Assembly: GCF_051020765.1 (NCBI RefSeq)
Contig: NW_027469102.1
Location: 806,001-870,000 of the forward strand
Length of the DNA stretch: 64,000 nucleotides
Origin: Lasioglossum baleicum
Lineage: Eukaryota > Arthropoda > Insecta > Hymenoptera > Halictidae
Reading direction: 5' to 3'
The notes beneath the pieces were generated by a model, which saw only the letters and a program-made list of their open reading frames with translations, made no database searches and was not told the origin of the DNA. Made by a program: the position numbers and the translations under genes. Shown one piece after another: positions 10,364 to 23,149 of this stretch (position 1 is its first letter; every line of letters starts with the position of its first letter).

Positions 10364-11236
10364 TGCATCCTCTCGCACGTGATTTTGCTCGACTAGCCTA
10401 CGGGATGCATCCTCTCGCACCTGTTTTTGCTCGACTAGCCTGCGGGATGCATCCTCTCGCACGTGTTTTTGCTCGACTAGCCTGCGGGATGCATCCTCTC
10501 GCCCGTGTTTGTGCTCGACTAGCCTGCGGGATGCATCCTCTCGCACGTGTTTTTGCTCGACTAGCCTGCGCGATGCATCCTCTCGCACGTGTGTTTACTC
10601 GACTAGCCTGCGGGATGCATCCTCTCGCACGTGTTTTTGCTCGACTAGCCTGCGGGATGCATCCTCTCGCACCTGTTTTTGCTCGACTAGCCTGCGGGAT
10701 GCATCCTCTCGCACGTGTTTTTGCTCGACTAGCCTGCGGGATGCATCCTCTCGCACGTGTTTGTGCTCGACTAGCCTGCGGGATGCATCCTCTCGCACGT
10801 GTTTTTACTCGACTAGCCTGCGGGATGCATCCTCTCGCACGTGTTTTTGCTCGACTAGCCTGCGGGATGCATCCTCTCGCACGTGTTTTTGCTCGACTAG
10901 CCTGCGCGATGCATCCTCTCGCACGTGTTTTTACTCGAGTAGCCTGCGGGATGCATCCTCTCGCACGTGTTTTTACTCGACTACCCTGCGGGATGCATCC
11001 TCTCGCACGTGTTTTTGCTCGACTAGCCATGCGCATCCCAAAAAACCTGCGCATGCGCATCCCAAAAAACCTGCGCATGCGCATCCCACAAAACCTGCGC
11101 ATGCGCATCCCACAAAACCTCGCACGTGTTTGTGCTCGACTAGCCTGCGGGATGCATCCTTTCGCACGTGTTTTTACTCGACTAGCCTGCGGGATGCATC
11201 CTCTCGCACGTGTTTTTACTCGACTAGCCTGCGGGA
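10364..11236 (+). repeat. 873-bp HOR, copy 2
   Basis: This is a head-to-tail copy of 9,490-10,363. All markers are displaced by exactly 873 bp: GTGATTTTGC at 10.37 kb, CGCCCGTG at 10.50 kb, the block at 11.03 kb. Similarity stops where the next monomer has TTTTTGC instead of ATTTTGC. Confidence 0.8.
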
Positions 11237-13700
11237 TGCATCCTCTCGCACGTGTTTTTGCTCGACTAGCCTGCGGGATGCATCCTCTCGCACGTGTTTT
11301 TGCTCGACTAGCCTGCGGGATGCATCCTCTCGCACGTGTTTGTGCTCGACTAGCCTGCGGGATGCATCCTCTCGCACCTGTTTTTGCTCGACTAGCCTGC
11401 GGGATGCATCCTCTCGCACGTGTTTTTGCTCGACTAGCCTGCGGGATGCATCCTCTCGCACGTGTTTGTGCTCGACTAGCCTGCGGGATGCATCCTCTCG
11501 CACGTGTTTTTACTCGACTAGCCTGCGGGATGCATCCTCTCGCACGTGTTTTTGCTCGACTAGCCTGCGGGATGCATCCTCTCGCACGTGTTTTTACTCG
11601 ACTAGCCTGCGGGATGCATCCTCTCGCATGTGTTTTTGCTCGACTAGCCTGCGGGATGCATCCTCTCGCACGTGATTTTGCTCGACTAGCCTACGGGATG
11701 CATCCTCTCGCACCTGTTTTTGCTCGACTAGCCTGCGGGATGCATCCTCTCGCACGTGTTTTTGCTCGACTAGCCTGCGGGATGCATCCTCTCGCACGTG
11801 TTTGTGCTCGACTAGCCTGCGGGATGCATCCTCTCGCACGTGTTTTTGCTCGACTAGCCTGCGCGATGCATCCTCTCGCACGTGTGTTTACTCGACTAGC
11901 CTGCGGGATGCATCCTCTCGCACGTGTTTTTGCTCGACTAGCCTGCGGGATGCATCCTCTCGCACCTGTTTTTGCTCGACTAGCCTGCGGGATGCATCCT
12001 CTCGCACGTGTTTTTGCTCGACTAGCCTGCGGGATGCATCCTCTCGCACGTGTTTGTGCTCGACTAGCCTGCGGGATGCATCCTCTCGCACGTGTTTTTA
12101 CTCGACTAGCCTGCGGGATGCATCCTCTCGCACGTGTTTTTGCTCGACTAGCCTGCGGGATGCACCCTCTCGCACGTGTTTTTGCTCGACTAGCCTGCGC
12201 GATGCATCCTCTCGCACGTGTTTTTACTCGAGTAGCCTGCGGGATGCATCCTATCGCACGTGTTTTTACTCGACTACCCTGCGGGATGCATCCTCTCGCA
12301 CGTGTTTTTGCTCGACTAGCCATGCGGGATGCATCCTTTCGCACGTGTTTTTACTCGACTAGCCTGCGGGATGCATCCTCTCGCACGTGTTTTTACTCGA
12401 CTAGCCTGCGGGATGCATCGTCTCGCACGTGTTTTTGCTCGACTAGCCTGCGGGATGCATCCTCTCGCACGTGTTTTTGTTCGACTAGCCTGCGGGATGC
12501 ATCCTCTCGCACGTGTTTGTGCTCGACTAGCCTGCGGGATGCATCCTCTCGCACCTGTTTTTGCTCGACTAGCCTGCGGGATGCATCCTCTCGCACGTGT
12601 TTTTGCTCGACTAGCCTGCGGGATGCATCCTCTCGCACGTGTTTGTGCTCGACTAGCCTGCGGGATGCATCCTCTCGCACGTGTTTTTACTCGACTAGCC
12701 TGCGGGATGCATCCTCTCGCACGTGTTTTTGCTCGACTAGCCTGCGGGATGCATCCTCTCGCACGTGTTTTTGCTCGACTAGCCTGCGCGATGCATCCTC
12801 TCGCACGTGTTTTTACTCGAGTAGCCTGCGGGATGCATCCTCTCGCACGTGTTTTTACTCGACTACCCTGCGGGATGCATCCTCTCGCACGTGTTTTTGC
12901 TCGACTAGCCATGCGCATCCCAAAAAACCTGCGCATGCGCATCCCAAAAAACCTGCGCATGCGCATCCCACAAAACCTGCGCATGCGCATCCCACAAAAC
13001 CTCGCACGTGTTTGTGCTCGACTAGCCTGCGGGATGCATCCTTTCGCACGTGTTTTTACTCGTCTAGCCTGCGGGATGCATCCTCTCGCACGTGTTTTTA
13101 CTCGACTAGCCTGCGGGATGCATCCTCTCGCACGTGTTTTTGCTCGACTAGCCTGCGGGATGCATCCTCTCGCACGTGTTTTTACTCGACTAGCCTGCGG
13201 GATGCATCCTCTCGCACGTGTTTTTGCTCGACTAGCCTGCGGGATGCATCCTCTCGCACGTGTTTTTGCTCGACTAGCCTGCGGGATGCATCCTCTCGCA
13301 CGTGTTTGTGCTCGACTAGCCTGCGGGATGCATCCTCTCGCACGTGTTTTTACTCGACTAGCCTGCGGGATGCATCCTCCCGCACGTGTTTTTGCTCGAC
13401 TAGCCATGCGCATCCCAAAAAACCTGCGCATGCGCATCCCAAAAAACCTGCGCATGCGCATCCCAAAAAACCTGCGCATGCGCATCCCACAAAACCTCGC
13501 ACGTGTTTTTACTCGACTAGCCTGCGGGATGCATCCTCTCGCACGTGTTTTTACTCGACTAGCCTGCGGGATGCATCCTCCCGCACGTGTTTTTGCTCGA
13601 CTAGCCATGCGCATCCCAAAAAACCTGCGCATGCGCATCCCAAAAAACCTGCGCATGCGCATCCCAAAAAACCTGCGCATGCGCATCCCACGAAACCTGC
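11170..13700 (+). repeat. 4,320-bp-spaced segment, copy 1
   Basis: This segment matches about 15,490-18,020 at an offset of 4,320 bp. Shared rare markers are GCATCGTCTCG (12.41/16.73 kb), TTTTTGTTCGAC (12.47/16.79), ACTCGTCTAG (13.06/17.38) and the scar CCATGCGGGATG (12.32/16.64). At about 13.71 kb copy 1 has CATCACGAAACC where copy 2 has CATCCCACAAAACC, a 2-bp loss, after which the offset becomes 4,322. The offset equals 91 x 42 plus six blocks plus indels. Confidence 0.8.
12316..12336 (+). other. Recombination scar: 24-mer entry fused to 42-mer
   Basis: The sequence reads GACTAGCCATGCGGGATGC. The first part is the standard entry into a 24-mer block (GCCATGCG) and the second is the interior of a 42-mer (TGCGGGATGC), with no 24-mer left. 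The shared bases TGCG are the likely crossover point. The product adds 1 bp to the monomer and shifts the frame. Confidence 0.75.
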
Positions 13701-15110
13701 GCATGCGCATCACGAAACCTCGCACGTGTTTTTACTCGACTATCCTGCGGGATGCATCCTCTCGCACGTGTTTTTACTCGACTAGCCTGCGGGATGCATC
13801 CTCCCGCACGTGTTTTTGCTCGACTAGCCATGCGCATCCCAAAAAACCTGCGCATGCGCATCCCAAAAAACCTGCGCATGCGCATCCCACGAAACCTGCG
13901 CATGCGCATCCCACAAAACCTCGCACGTGTTTTTACTCGACTAGCCTGCGGGATGCATCCTCTCGCACGTGTTTTTACTCGACTAGCCTGCGGGATGCAT
14001 CCTCTCGCACGTGTTTTTGCTCGACTAGCCTGCGGGATGCATCCTCTCGCACGTGTTTTTGCTCGACTAGCCTGCGGGATGCATCCTCTCGCACGTGTTT
14101 GTGCTCGACTAGCCTGCGGGATGCATCCTCTCGCACCTGTTTTTGCTCGACTAGCCTGCGGGATGCATCCTCTCGCACGTGTTTTTGCTCGACTAGCCTG
14201 CGGGATGCATCCTCTCGCACGTGTTTGTGCTCGACTAGCCTGCGGGATGCATCCTCTCGCACGTGTTTTTACTCGACTAGCCTGCGGGATGCATCCTCTC
14301 GCACGTGTTTTTGCTCGACTAGCCTGCGGGATGCATCCTCTCGCACGTGTTTTTACTCGACTAGCCTGCGGGATGCATCCTCTCGCATGTGTTTTTGCTC
14401 GACTAGCCTGCGGGATGCATCCTCTCGCACGTGATTTTGCTCGACTAGCCTACGGGATGCATCCTCTCGCACCTGTTTTTGCTCGACTAGCCTGCGGGAT
14501 GCATCCTCTCGCACGTGTTTTTGCTCGACTAGCCTGCGGGATGCATCCTCTCGCACGTGTTTGTGCTCGACTAGCCTGCGGGATGCATCCTCTCGCACGT
14601 GTTTTTGCTCGACTAGCCTGCGCGATGCATCCTCTCGCACGTGTGTTTACTCGACTAGCCTGCGGGATGCATCCTCTCGCACGTGTTTTTGCTCGACTAG
14701 CCTGCGGGATGCATCCTCTCGCACCTGTTTTTGCTCGACTAGCCTGCGGGATGCATCCTCTCGCACGTGTTTTTGCTCGACTAGCCTGCGGGATGCATCC
14801 TCTCGCACGTGTTTGTGCTCGACTAGCCTGCGGGATGCATCCTCTCGCACGTGTTTTTACTCGACTAGCCTGCGGGATGCATCCTCTCGCACGTGTTTTT
14901 GCTCGACTAGCCTGCGGGATGCACCCTCTCGCACGGGTTTTTGCTCGACTAGCCTGCGCGATGCATCCTCTCGCACGTGTTTTTACTCGAGTAGCCTGCG
15001 GGATGCATCCTATCGCACGTGTTTTTACTCGACTACCCTGCGGGATGCATCCTCTCGCACGTGTTTTTGCTCGACTAGCCATGCGGGATGCATCCTCTCG
15101 CACGTGTTTT
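13550..15110 (+). repeat. 1,561-bp tandem duplication, copy 1
   Basis: The markers CGACTATCCTG (13.74/15.30 kb), GCACGGGTTTTT (14.93/16.49 kb), GCACCCTCTCG and the CCATGCGGGATG scar (15.08/16.64 kb) are all displaced by 1,561 bp. That equals 33 x 42 plus blocks of four and five units plus the 1-bp scar. It is flanked by CCTCCCGCACG monomers. The first copy also holds the CATCACGAAACC deletion. Confidence 0.8.
15075..15095 (+). other. Recombination scar, second copy
   Basis: The same GCCATGCGGGATGC junction as at 12.32 kb, followed here by CCTCTCGCAC. Exact spacing of 1,561 bp to the copy at 16.64 kb shows the scar was amplified with its surroundings. Confidence 0.75.
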
Positions 15111-16670
15111 TACTCGACTAGCCTGCGGGATGCATCCTCCCGCACGTGTTTTTGCTCGACTAGCCATGCGCATCCCAAAAAACCTGCGCATGCGCATCCC
15201 AAAAAACCTGCGCATGCGCATCCCAAAAAACCTGCGCATGCGCATCCCACGAAACCTGCGCATGCGCATCCCACAAAACCTCGCACGTGTTTTTACTCGA
15301 CTATCCTGCGGGATGCATCCTCTCGCACGTGTTTTTACTCGACTAGCCTGCGGGATGCATCCTCCCGCACGTGTTTTTGCTCGACTAGCCATGCGCATCC
15401 CAAAAAACCTGCGCATGCGCATCCCAAAAAACCTGCGCATGCGCATCCCACGAAACCTGCGCATGCGCATCCCACAAAACCTCGCACGTGTTTTTACTCG
15501 ACTAGCCTGCGGGATGCATCCTCTCGCACGTGTTTTTACTCGACTAGCCTGCGGGATGCATCCTCTCGCACGTGTTTTTGCTCGACTAGCCTGCGGGATG
15601 CATCCTCTCGCACGTGTTTTTGCTCGACTAGCCTGCGGGATGCATCCTCTCGCACGTGTTTGTGCTCGACTAGCCTGCGGGATGCATCCTCTCGCACCTG
15701 TTTTTGCTCGACTAGCCTGCGGGATGCATCCTCTCGCACGTGTTTTTGCTCGACTAGCCTGCGGGATGCATCCTCTCGCACGTGTTTGTGCTCGACTAGC
15801 CTGCGGGATGCATCCTCTCGCACGTGTTTTTACTCGACTAGCCTGCGGGATGCATCCTCTCGCACGTGTTTTTGCTCGACTAGCCTGCGGGATGCATCCT
15901 CTCGCACGTGTTTTTACTCGACTAGCCTGCGGGATGCATCCTCTCGCATGTGTTTTTGCTCGACTAGCCTGCGGGATGCATCCTCTCGCACGTGATTTTG
16001 CTCGACTAGCCTACGGGATGCATCCTCTCGCACCTGTTTTTGCTCGACTAGCCTGCGGGATGCATCCTCTCGCACGTGTTTTTGCTCGACTAGCCTGCGG
16101 GATGCATCCTCTCGCACGTGTTTGTGCTCGACTAGCCTGCGGGATGCATCCTCTCGCACGTGTTTTTGCTCGACTAGCCTGCGCGATGCATCCTCTCGCA
16201 CGTGTGTTTACTCGACTAGCCTGCGGGATGCATCCTCTCGCACGTGTTTTTGCTCGACTAGCCTGCGGGATGCATCCTCTCGCACCTGTTTTTGCTCGAC
16301 TAGCCTGCGGGATGCATCCTCTCGCACGTGTTTTTGCTCGACTAGCCTGCGGGATGCATCCTCTCGCACGTGTTTGTGCTCGACTAGCCTGCGGGATGCA
16401 TCCTCTCGCACGTGTTTTTACTCGACTAGCCTGCGGGATGCATCCTCTCGCACGTGTTTTTGCTCGACTAGCCTGCGGGATGCACCCTCTCGCACGGGTT
16501 TTTGCTCGACTAGCCTGCGCGATGCATCCTCTCGCACGTGTTTTTACTCGAGTAGCCTGCGGGATGCATCCTATCGCACGTGTTTTTACTCGACTACCCT
16601 GCGGGATGCATCCTCTCGCACGTGTTTTTGCTCGACTAGCCATGCGGGATGCATCCTTTCGCACGTGTTT
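15111..16670 (+). repeat. 1,561-bp tandem duplication, copy 2
   Basis: This is the head-to-tail partner of 13,550-15,110 with the same marker order, including blocks at 15.16 kb (K-K-K, CCCACGAAACC unit, Q) and 15.39 kb. After the second scar at 16.64 kb the sequence follows the 12.3 kb context (CCTTTCGCAC), whereas after the first scar it follows a CCTCTCGCAC context. A recombination junction therefore lies at that point. Confidence 0.78.
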
Positions 16671-18020
16671 TTACTCGACTAGCCTGCGGGATGCATCCTC
16701 TCGCACGTGTTTTTACTCGACTAGCCTGCGGGATGCATCGTCTCGCACATGTTTTTGCTCGACTAGCCTGCGGGATGCATCCTCTCGCACGTGTTTTTGT
16801 TCGACTAGCCTGCGGGATGCATCCTCTCGCACGTGTTTGTGCTCGACTAGCCTGCGGGATGCATCCTCTCGCACCTGTTTTTGCTCGACTAGCCTGCGGG
16901 ATGCATCCTCTCGCACGTGTTTTTGCTCGACTAGCCTGCGGGATGCATCCTCTCGCACGTGTTTGTGCTCGACTAGCCTGCGGGATGCATCCTCTCGCAC
17001 GTGTTTTTACTCGACTAGCCTGCGGGATGCATCCTCTCGCACGTGTTTTTGCTCGTCTAGCCTGCGGGATGCATCCTCTCGCACGTGTTTTTGCTCGACT
17101 AGCCTGCGCGATGCATCCTCTCGCACGTGTTTTTACTCGAGTAGCCTGCGGGATGCATCCTCTCGCACGTGTTTTTACTCGACTACCCTGCGGGATGCAT
17201 CCTCTCGCACGTGTTTTTGCTCGACTAGCCATGCGCATCCCAAAAAACCTGCGCATGCGCATCCCAAAAAACCTGCGCATGCGCATCCCACAAAACCTGC
17301 GCATGCGCATCCCACAAAACCTCGCACGTGTTTGTGCTCGACTAGCCTGCGGGATGCATCCTTTCGCACGTGTTTTTACTCGTCTAGCCTGCGGGATGCA
17401 TCCTCTCGCACGTGTTTTTACTCGACTAGCCTGCGGGATGCATCCTCTCGCACGTGTTTTTGCTCGACTAGCCTGCGGGATGCATCCTCTCGCACGTGTT
17501 TTTACTCGACTAGCCTGCGGGATGCATCCTCTCGCACGTGTTTTTGCTCGACTAGCCTGCGGGATGCATCCTCTCGCACGTGTTTTTGCTCGACTAGCCT
17601 GCGGGATGCATCCTCTCGCACGTGTTTGTGCTCGACTAGCCTGCGGGATGCATCCTCTCGCACGTGTTTTTACTCGACTAGCCTGCGGGATGCATCCTCC
17701 CGCACGTGTTTTTGCTCGACTAGCCATGCGCATCCCAAAAAACCTGCGCATGCGCATCCCAAAAAACCTGCGCATGCGCATCCCAAAAAACCTGCGCATG
17801 CGCATCCCACAAAACCTCGCACGTGTTTTTACTCGACTAGCCTGCGGGATGCATCCTCTCGCACGTGTTTTTACTCGACTAGCCTGCGGGATGCATCCTC
17901 CCGCACGTGTTTTTGCTCGACTAGCCATGCGCATCCCAAAAAACCTGCGCATGCGCATCCCAAAAAACCTGCGCATGCGCATCCCAAAAAACCTGCGCAT
18001 GCGCATCCCACGAAACCTGC
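15490..18020 (+). repeat. 4,320-bp-spaced segment, copy 2
   Basis: This is the paralogue of 11,170-13,700. Private differences include CGCACATG at 16.75 kb and GCTCGTCTAG at 17.05 kb, so the two copies have begun to diverge. Its first 1.1 kb is also copy 2 of the 1,561-bp duplication. Confidence 0.78.
16636..16656 (+). other. Recombination scar, third copy
   Basis: The same GCCATGCGGGATGC junction, 4,320 bp from the 12.32 kb copy and followed like it by CCTTTCGCAC. Three copies from one event are the simplest reading. Confidence 0.75.
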
Positions 18021-21000
18021 GCATGCGCATCCCACAAAACCTCGCACGTGTTTTTACTCGACTATCCTGCGGGATGCATCCTCTCGCACGTGTTTTTACT
18101 CGACTAGCCTGCGGGATGCATCCTCCCGCACGTGTTTTTGCTCGACTAGCCATGCGCATCCCAAAAAACCTGCGCATGCGCATCCCAAAAAACCTGCGCA
18201 TGCGCATCCCACGAAACCTGCGCATGCGCATCCCACAAAACCTCGCACGTGTTTTTACTCGACTAGCCTGCGGGATGCATCCTCTCGCACGTGTTTTTAC
18301 TCGACTAGCCTGCGGGATGCATCCTCTCGCACGTGTTTTTGCTCGACTAGCCATGCGCATCCCAAAAAACCTGCGCATGCGCATCCCAAAAAATCTGCGC
18401 ATGCGCATCCCACAAAACCTGCGCATGCGCATCCCACAAAACCTCGCACGTGTTTGTGCTCGACTAGCCTGCGGGATGCATCCTCTCGCACGTGTTTTTA
18501 CTCGACTAGCCTGCGGGATGCATCCTCTCGCATGTGTTTTTGCTCGACTAGCCTGCGGGATGCATCCTCTCGCACGTGATTTTGCTCGACTAGCCTACGG
18601 GATGCATCCTCTCGCACCTGTTTTTGCTCGACTAGCCTGCGGGATGCATCCTCTCGCACGTGTTTTTGCTCGACTAGCCTGCGGGATGCATCCTCTCGCC
18701 CGTGTTTGTGCTCGACTAGCCTGCGGGATGCATCCTCTCGCACGTGTTTTTGCTCGACTAGCCTGCGCGATGCATCCTCTCGCACGTGTGTTTACTCGAC
18801 TAGCCTGCGGGATGCATCCTCTCGCACGTGTTTTTGCTCGACTAGCCTGCGGGATGCATCCTCTCGCACCTGTTTTTGCTCGACTAGCCTGCGGGATGCA
18901 TCCTCTCGCACGTGTTTTTGCTCGACTAGCCTGCGGGATGCATCCTCTCGCACGTGTTTGTGCTCGACTAGCCTGCGGGATGCATCCTCTCGCACGTGTT
19001 TTTACTCGACTAGCCTGCGGGATGCATCCTCTCGCACGTGTTTTTGCTCGACTAGCCTGCGGGATGCATCCTCTCGCACGTGTTTTTGCTCGACTAGCCT
19101 GCGCGATGCATCCTCTCGCACGTGTTTTTACTCGAGTAGCCTGCGGGATGCATCCTCTCGCACGTGTTTTTACTCGACTACCCTGCGGGATGCATCCTCT
19201 CGCACGTGTTTTTGCTCGACTAGCCTGCGGGATGCATCCTCTCGCACGTGTTTTTGCTCGACTAGCCTGCGGGATGCATCCTCTCGCACGTGTTTTTACT
19301 CGACTAGCCTGCGGGATGCATCCTCTCGCATGTGTTTTTGCTCGACTAGCCTGCGGGATGCATCCTCTCGCACGTGATTTTGCTCGACTAGCCTACGGGA
19401 TGCATCCTCTCGCACCTGTTTTTGCTCGACTAGCCTGCGGGATGCATCCTCTCGCACGTGTTTTTGCTCGACTAGCCTACGGGATGCATCCTCTCGCACG
19501 TGTTTGTGCTCGACTAGCCTGCGGGATGCATCCTCTCGCACGTGTTTTTGCTCGACTAGCCTGCGCGATGCATCCTCTCGCACGTGTGTTTACTCGACTA
19601 GCCTGCGGGATGCATCCTCTCGCACGTGTTTTTGCTCGACTAGCCTGCGGGATGCATCCTCTCGCACCTGTTTTTGCTCGACTAGCCTGCGGGATGCATC
19701 CTCTCGCACGTGTTTTTGCTCGACTAGCCTGCGGGATGCATCCTCTCGCACGTGTTTGTGCTCGACTAGCCTGCGGGATGCATCCTCTCGCACGTGTTTT
19801 TACTCGACTAGCCTGCGGGATGCATCCTCTCGCACGTGTTTTTGCTCGACTAGCCTGCGGGATGCATCCTCTCGCACGTGTTTTTGCTCGACTAGCCTGC
19901 GCGATGCATCCTCTCGCACGTGTTTTTACTCGAGTAGCCTGCGGGATGCATCCTCTCGCACGTGTTTTTACTCGACTACCCTGCGGGATGCATCCTCTCG
20001 CACGTGTTTTTGCTCGACTAGCCATGCGCATCCCAAAAAACCTGCGCATGCGCATCCCAAAAAACCTGCGCATGCGCATCCCACAAAACCTGCGCATGCG
20101 CATCCCACAAAACCTCGCACGTGTTTGTGCTCGACTAGCCTGCGGGATGCATCCTTTCGCACGTGTTTTTACTCGACTAGCCTGCGGGATGCATCCTCTC
20201 GCACGTGTTTTTACTCGACTAGCCTGCGGGATGCATCGTCTCGCACGTGTTTTTGCTCGACTAGCCTGCGGGATGCATCCTCTCGCACGTGTTTTTGTTC
20301 GACTAGCCTGCGGGATGCATCCTCTCGCACGTGTTTGTGCTCGACTAGCCTGCGGGATGCATCCTCTCGCACCTGTTTTTGCTCGACTAGCCTGCGGGAT
20401 GCATCCTCTCGCACGTGTTTTTGCTCGACTAGCCTGCGGGATGCATCCTCTCGCACGTGTTTGTGCTCGACTAGCCTGCGGGATGCATCCTCTCGCACGT
20501 GTTTTTACTCGACTAGCCTGCGGGATGCATCCTCTCGCACGTGTTTTTGCTCGACTAGCCTGCGGGATGCATCCTCTCGCACGTGTTTTTGCTCGACTAG
20601 CCTGCGCGATGCATCCTCTCGCACGTGTTTTTACTCGAGTAGCCTGCGGGATGCATCCTCTCGCACGTGTTTTTACTCGACTACCCTGCGGGATGCATCC
20701 TCTCGCACGTGTTTTTGCTCGACTAGCCATGCGCATCCCAAAAAACCTGCGCATGCGCATCCCAAAAAACCTGCGCATGCGCATCCCACAAAACCTGCGC
20801 ATGCGCATCCCACAAAACCTCGCACGTGTTTGTGCTCGACTAGCCTGCGGGATGCATCCTTTCGCACGTGTTTTTACTCGACTAGCCTGCGGGATGCATC
20901 CTCTCGCACGTGTTTTTACTCGACTAGCCTGCGGGATGCATCCTCTCGCACGTGTTTTTGCTCGACTAGCCTGCGGGATGCATCCTCTCGCACGTGTTTT

Positions 21001-23149
21001 TGCTCGACTAGCCTGCGGGATGCATCCTCTCGCACGTGTTTGTGCTCGACTAGCCTGCGGGATGCATCCTCTCGCACGTGTTTTTACTCGACTAGCCTGC
21101 GGGATGCATCCTCTCGCACGTGTTTTTGCTCGACTAGCCTGCGGGATGCATCCTCTCGCACGTGTTTTTGCTCGACTAGCCTGCGGGATGCATCCTCTCG
21201 CACGAGTTTTTACTCGACTAGCCTGCGGGATGCATCCTCTCGCACGTGTTTTTACTCGACTACCCTGCGGGATGCATCCTCTCGCACGTGTTTTTGCTCG
21301 ACTAGCCATGCGCATCCCAAAAAACCTGCGCATGCGCATCCCAAAAAACCTGCGCATGCGCATCCCACGAAACCTGCGCATGCGCATCCCACAAAACCTC
21401 GCACGTGTTTTTACTCGACTAGCCTGCGGGATGCATCCTCTCGCACGTGTTTTTGCTCGACTAGCCATGCGCATCCCAAAAAACCTGCGCATGCGCATCC
21501 CAAAAAATCTGCGCATGCGCATCCCACAAAACCTGCGCATGCGCATCCCACAAAACCTCGCACGTGTTTGTGCTCGACTAGCTTGCGGGATGCATCCTCT
21601 CGCACGTGTTTTTACTCGACTAGCCTGCGGGATGCATCCTCTCGCACGTGTTTTTGCTCGACTAGCCTGCGGGATGCATCCTCTCGCACGTGTTTGTGCT
21701 CGACTAGCCTGCGGGATGCATCCTCTCGCACGTGTTTTTACTCGACTAGCCTGCGGGATGCATCCTCTCGCACGTGTTTTTGCTCGACTAGCCTGCGGGA
21801 TGCATCCTCTCGCACGTGTTTTTGCTCGACTAGCCTGCGCGATGCATCCTCTCGCACGTGTTTTTACTCGAGTAGCCTGCGGGATGCATCCTCTCGCACG
21901 TGTTTTTACTCGACTACCCTGCGGGATGCATCCTCTCGCACGTGTTTTTGCTCGACTAGCCATGCGCATCCCAAAAAACCTGCGCATGCGCATCCCAAAA
22001 AACCTGCGCATGCGCATCCCAAAAAACCTGCGCATGCGCATCCCACAAAACCTGCGCATGCGCATCCCACAAAACCTCGCACGTGTTTGTGCTCGACTAG
22101 CCTGCGGGATGCATCCTTTCGCACGTGTTTTTACTCGACTAGCCTGCGGGATGCATCCTCTCGCACGTGTTTTTACTCGACTAGCCTGCGGGATGCATCC
22201 TCTCGCACGTGTTTTTGCTCGACTAGCCTGCGGGATGCATCCTCTCGCACGTGTTTTTGCTCGACTAGCCTGCGGGATGCATCCTCTCGCACGTGTTTTT
22301 GCTCGACTAGCCTGCGGGATGCATCCTCTCGCACGTGTTTGTGCTCGACTAGCCTGCGGGATGCATCCTCTCGCACGTGTTTTTACTCGACTAGCCTGCG
22401 GGATGCATCCTCTCGCACGTGTTTTTGCTCGACTAGCCTGCGGGATGCATCCTCTCGCACGTGTTTTTACTCGACTAGCCTGCGGGATGCATCCTCTCGC
22501 ATGTGTTTTTGCTCGACTAGCCTGCGGGATGCATCCTCTCGCACGTGATTTTGCTCGACTAGCCTACGGGATGCATCCTCTCGCACCTGTTTTTGCTCGA
22601 CTAGCCTGCGGGATGCATCCTCTCGCACGTGTTTTTGCTCGACTAGCCTGCGGGATGCATCCTCTCGCACGTGTTTGTGCTCGACTAGCCTGCGGGATGC
22701 ATCCTCTCGCACGTGTTTTTGCTCGACTAGCCTGCGCGATGCATCCTCTCGCACGTGTGTTTACTCGACTAGCCTGCGGGATGCATCCTCTCGCACGTGT
22801 TTTTGCTCGACTAGCCTGCGGGATGCATCCTCTCGCACCTGTTTTTGCTCGACTAGCCTGCGGGATGCATCCTCTCGCACGTGTTTTTGCTCGACTAGCC
22901 TGCGGGATGCATCCTCTCGCACGTGTTTGTGCTCGACTAGCCTGCGGGATGCATCCTCTCGCACGTGTTTTTACTCGACTAGCCTGCGGGATGCATCCTC
23001 TCGCACGTGTTTTTGCTCGACTAGCCTGCGGGATGCATCCTCTCGCACGTGTTTTTGCTCGACTAGCCTGCGCGATGCATCCTCTCGCACGTGTTTTTAC
23101 TCGACTAGCCTGCGGGATGCATCCTCTCGCACGTGTTTTTGCTCGACTA

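Noticed and set aside
7054..13785. 2,243-codon frame switching between STSLRDASSRTCFC and MHPLARVFARLACG repeats
   Set aside because: The switch is caused by the 1-bp deletion near 7.82 kb and the 1-bp scar at 12.32 kb inside the satellite. A real protein would not interchange two unrelated repeats by frameshift.
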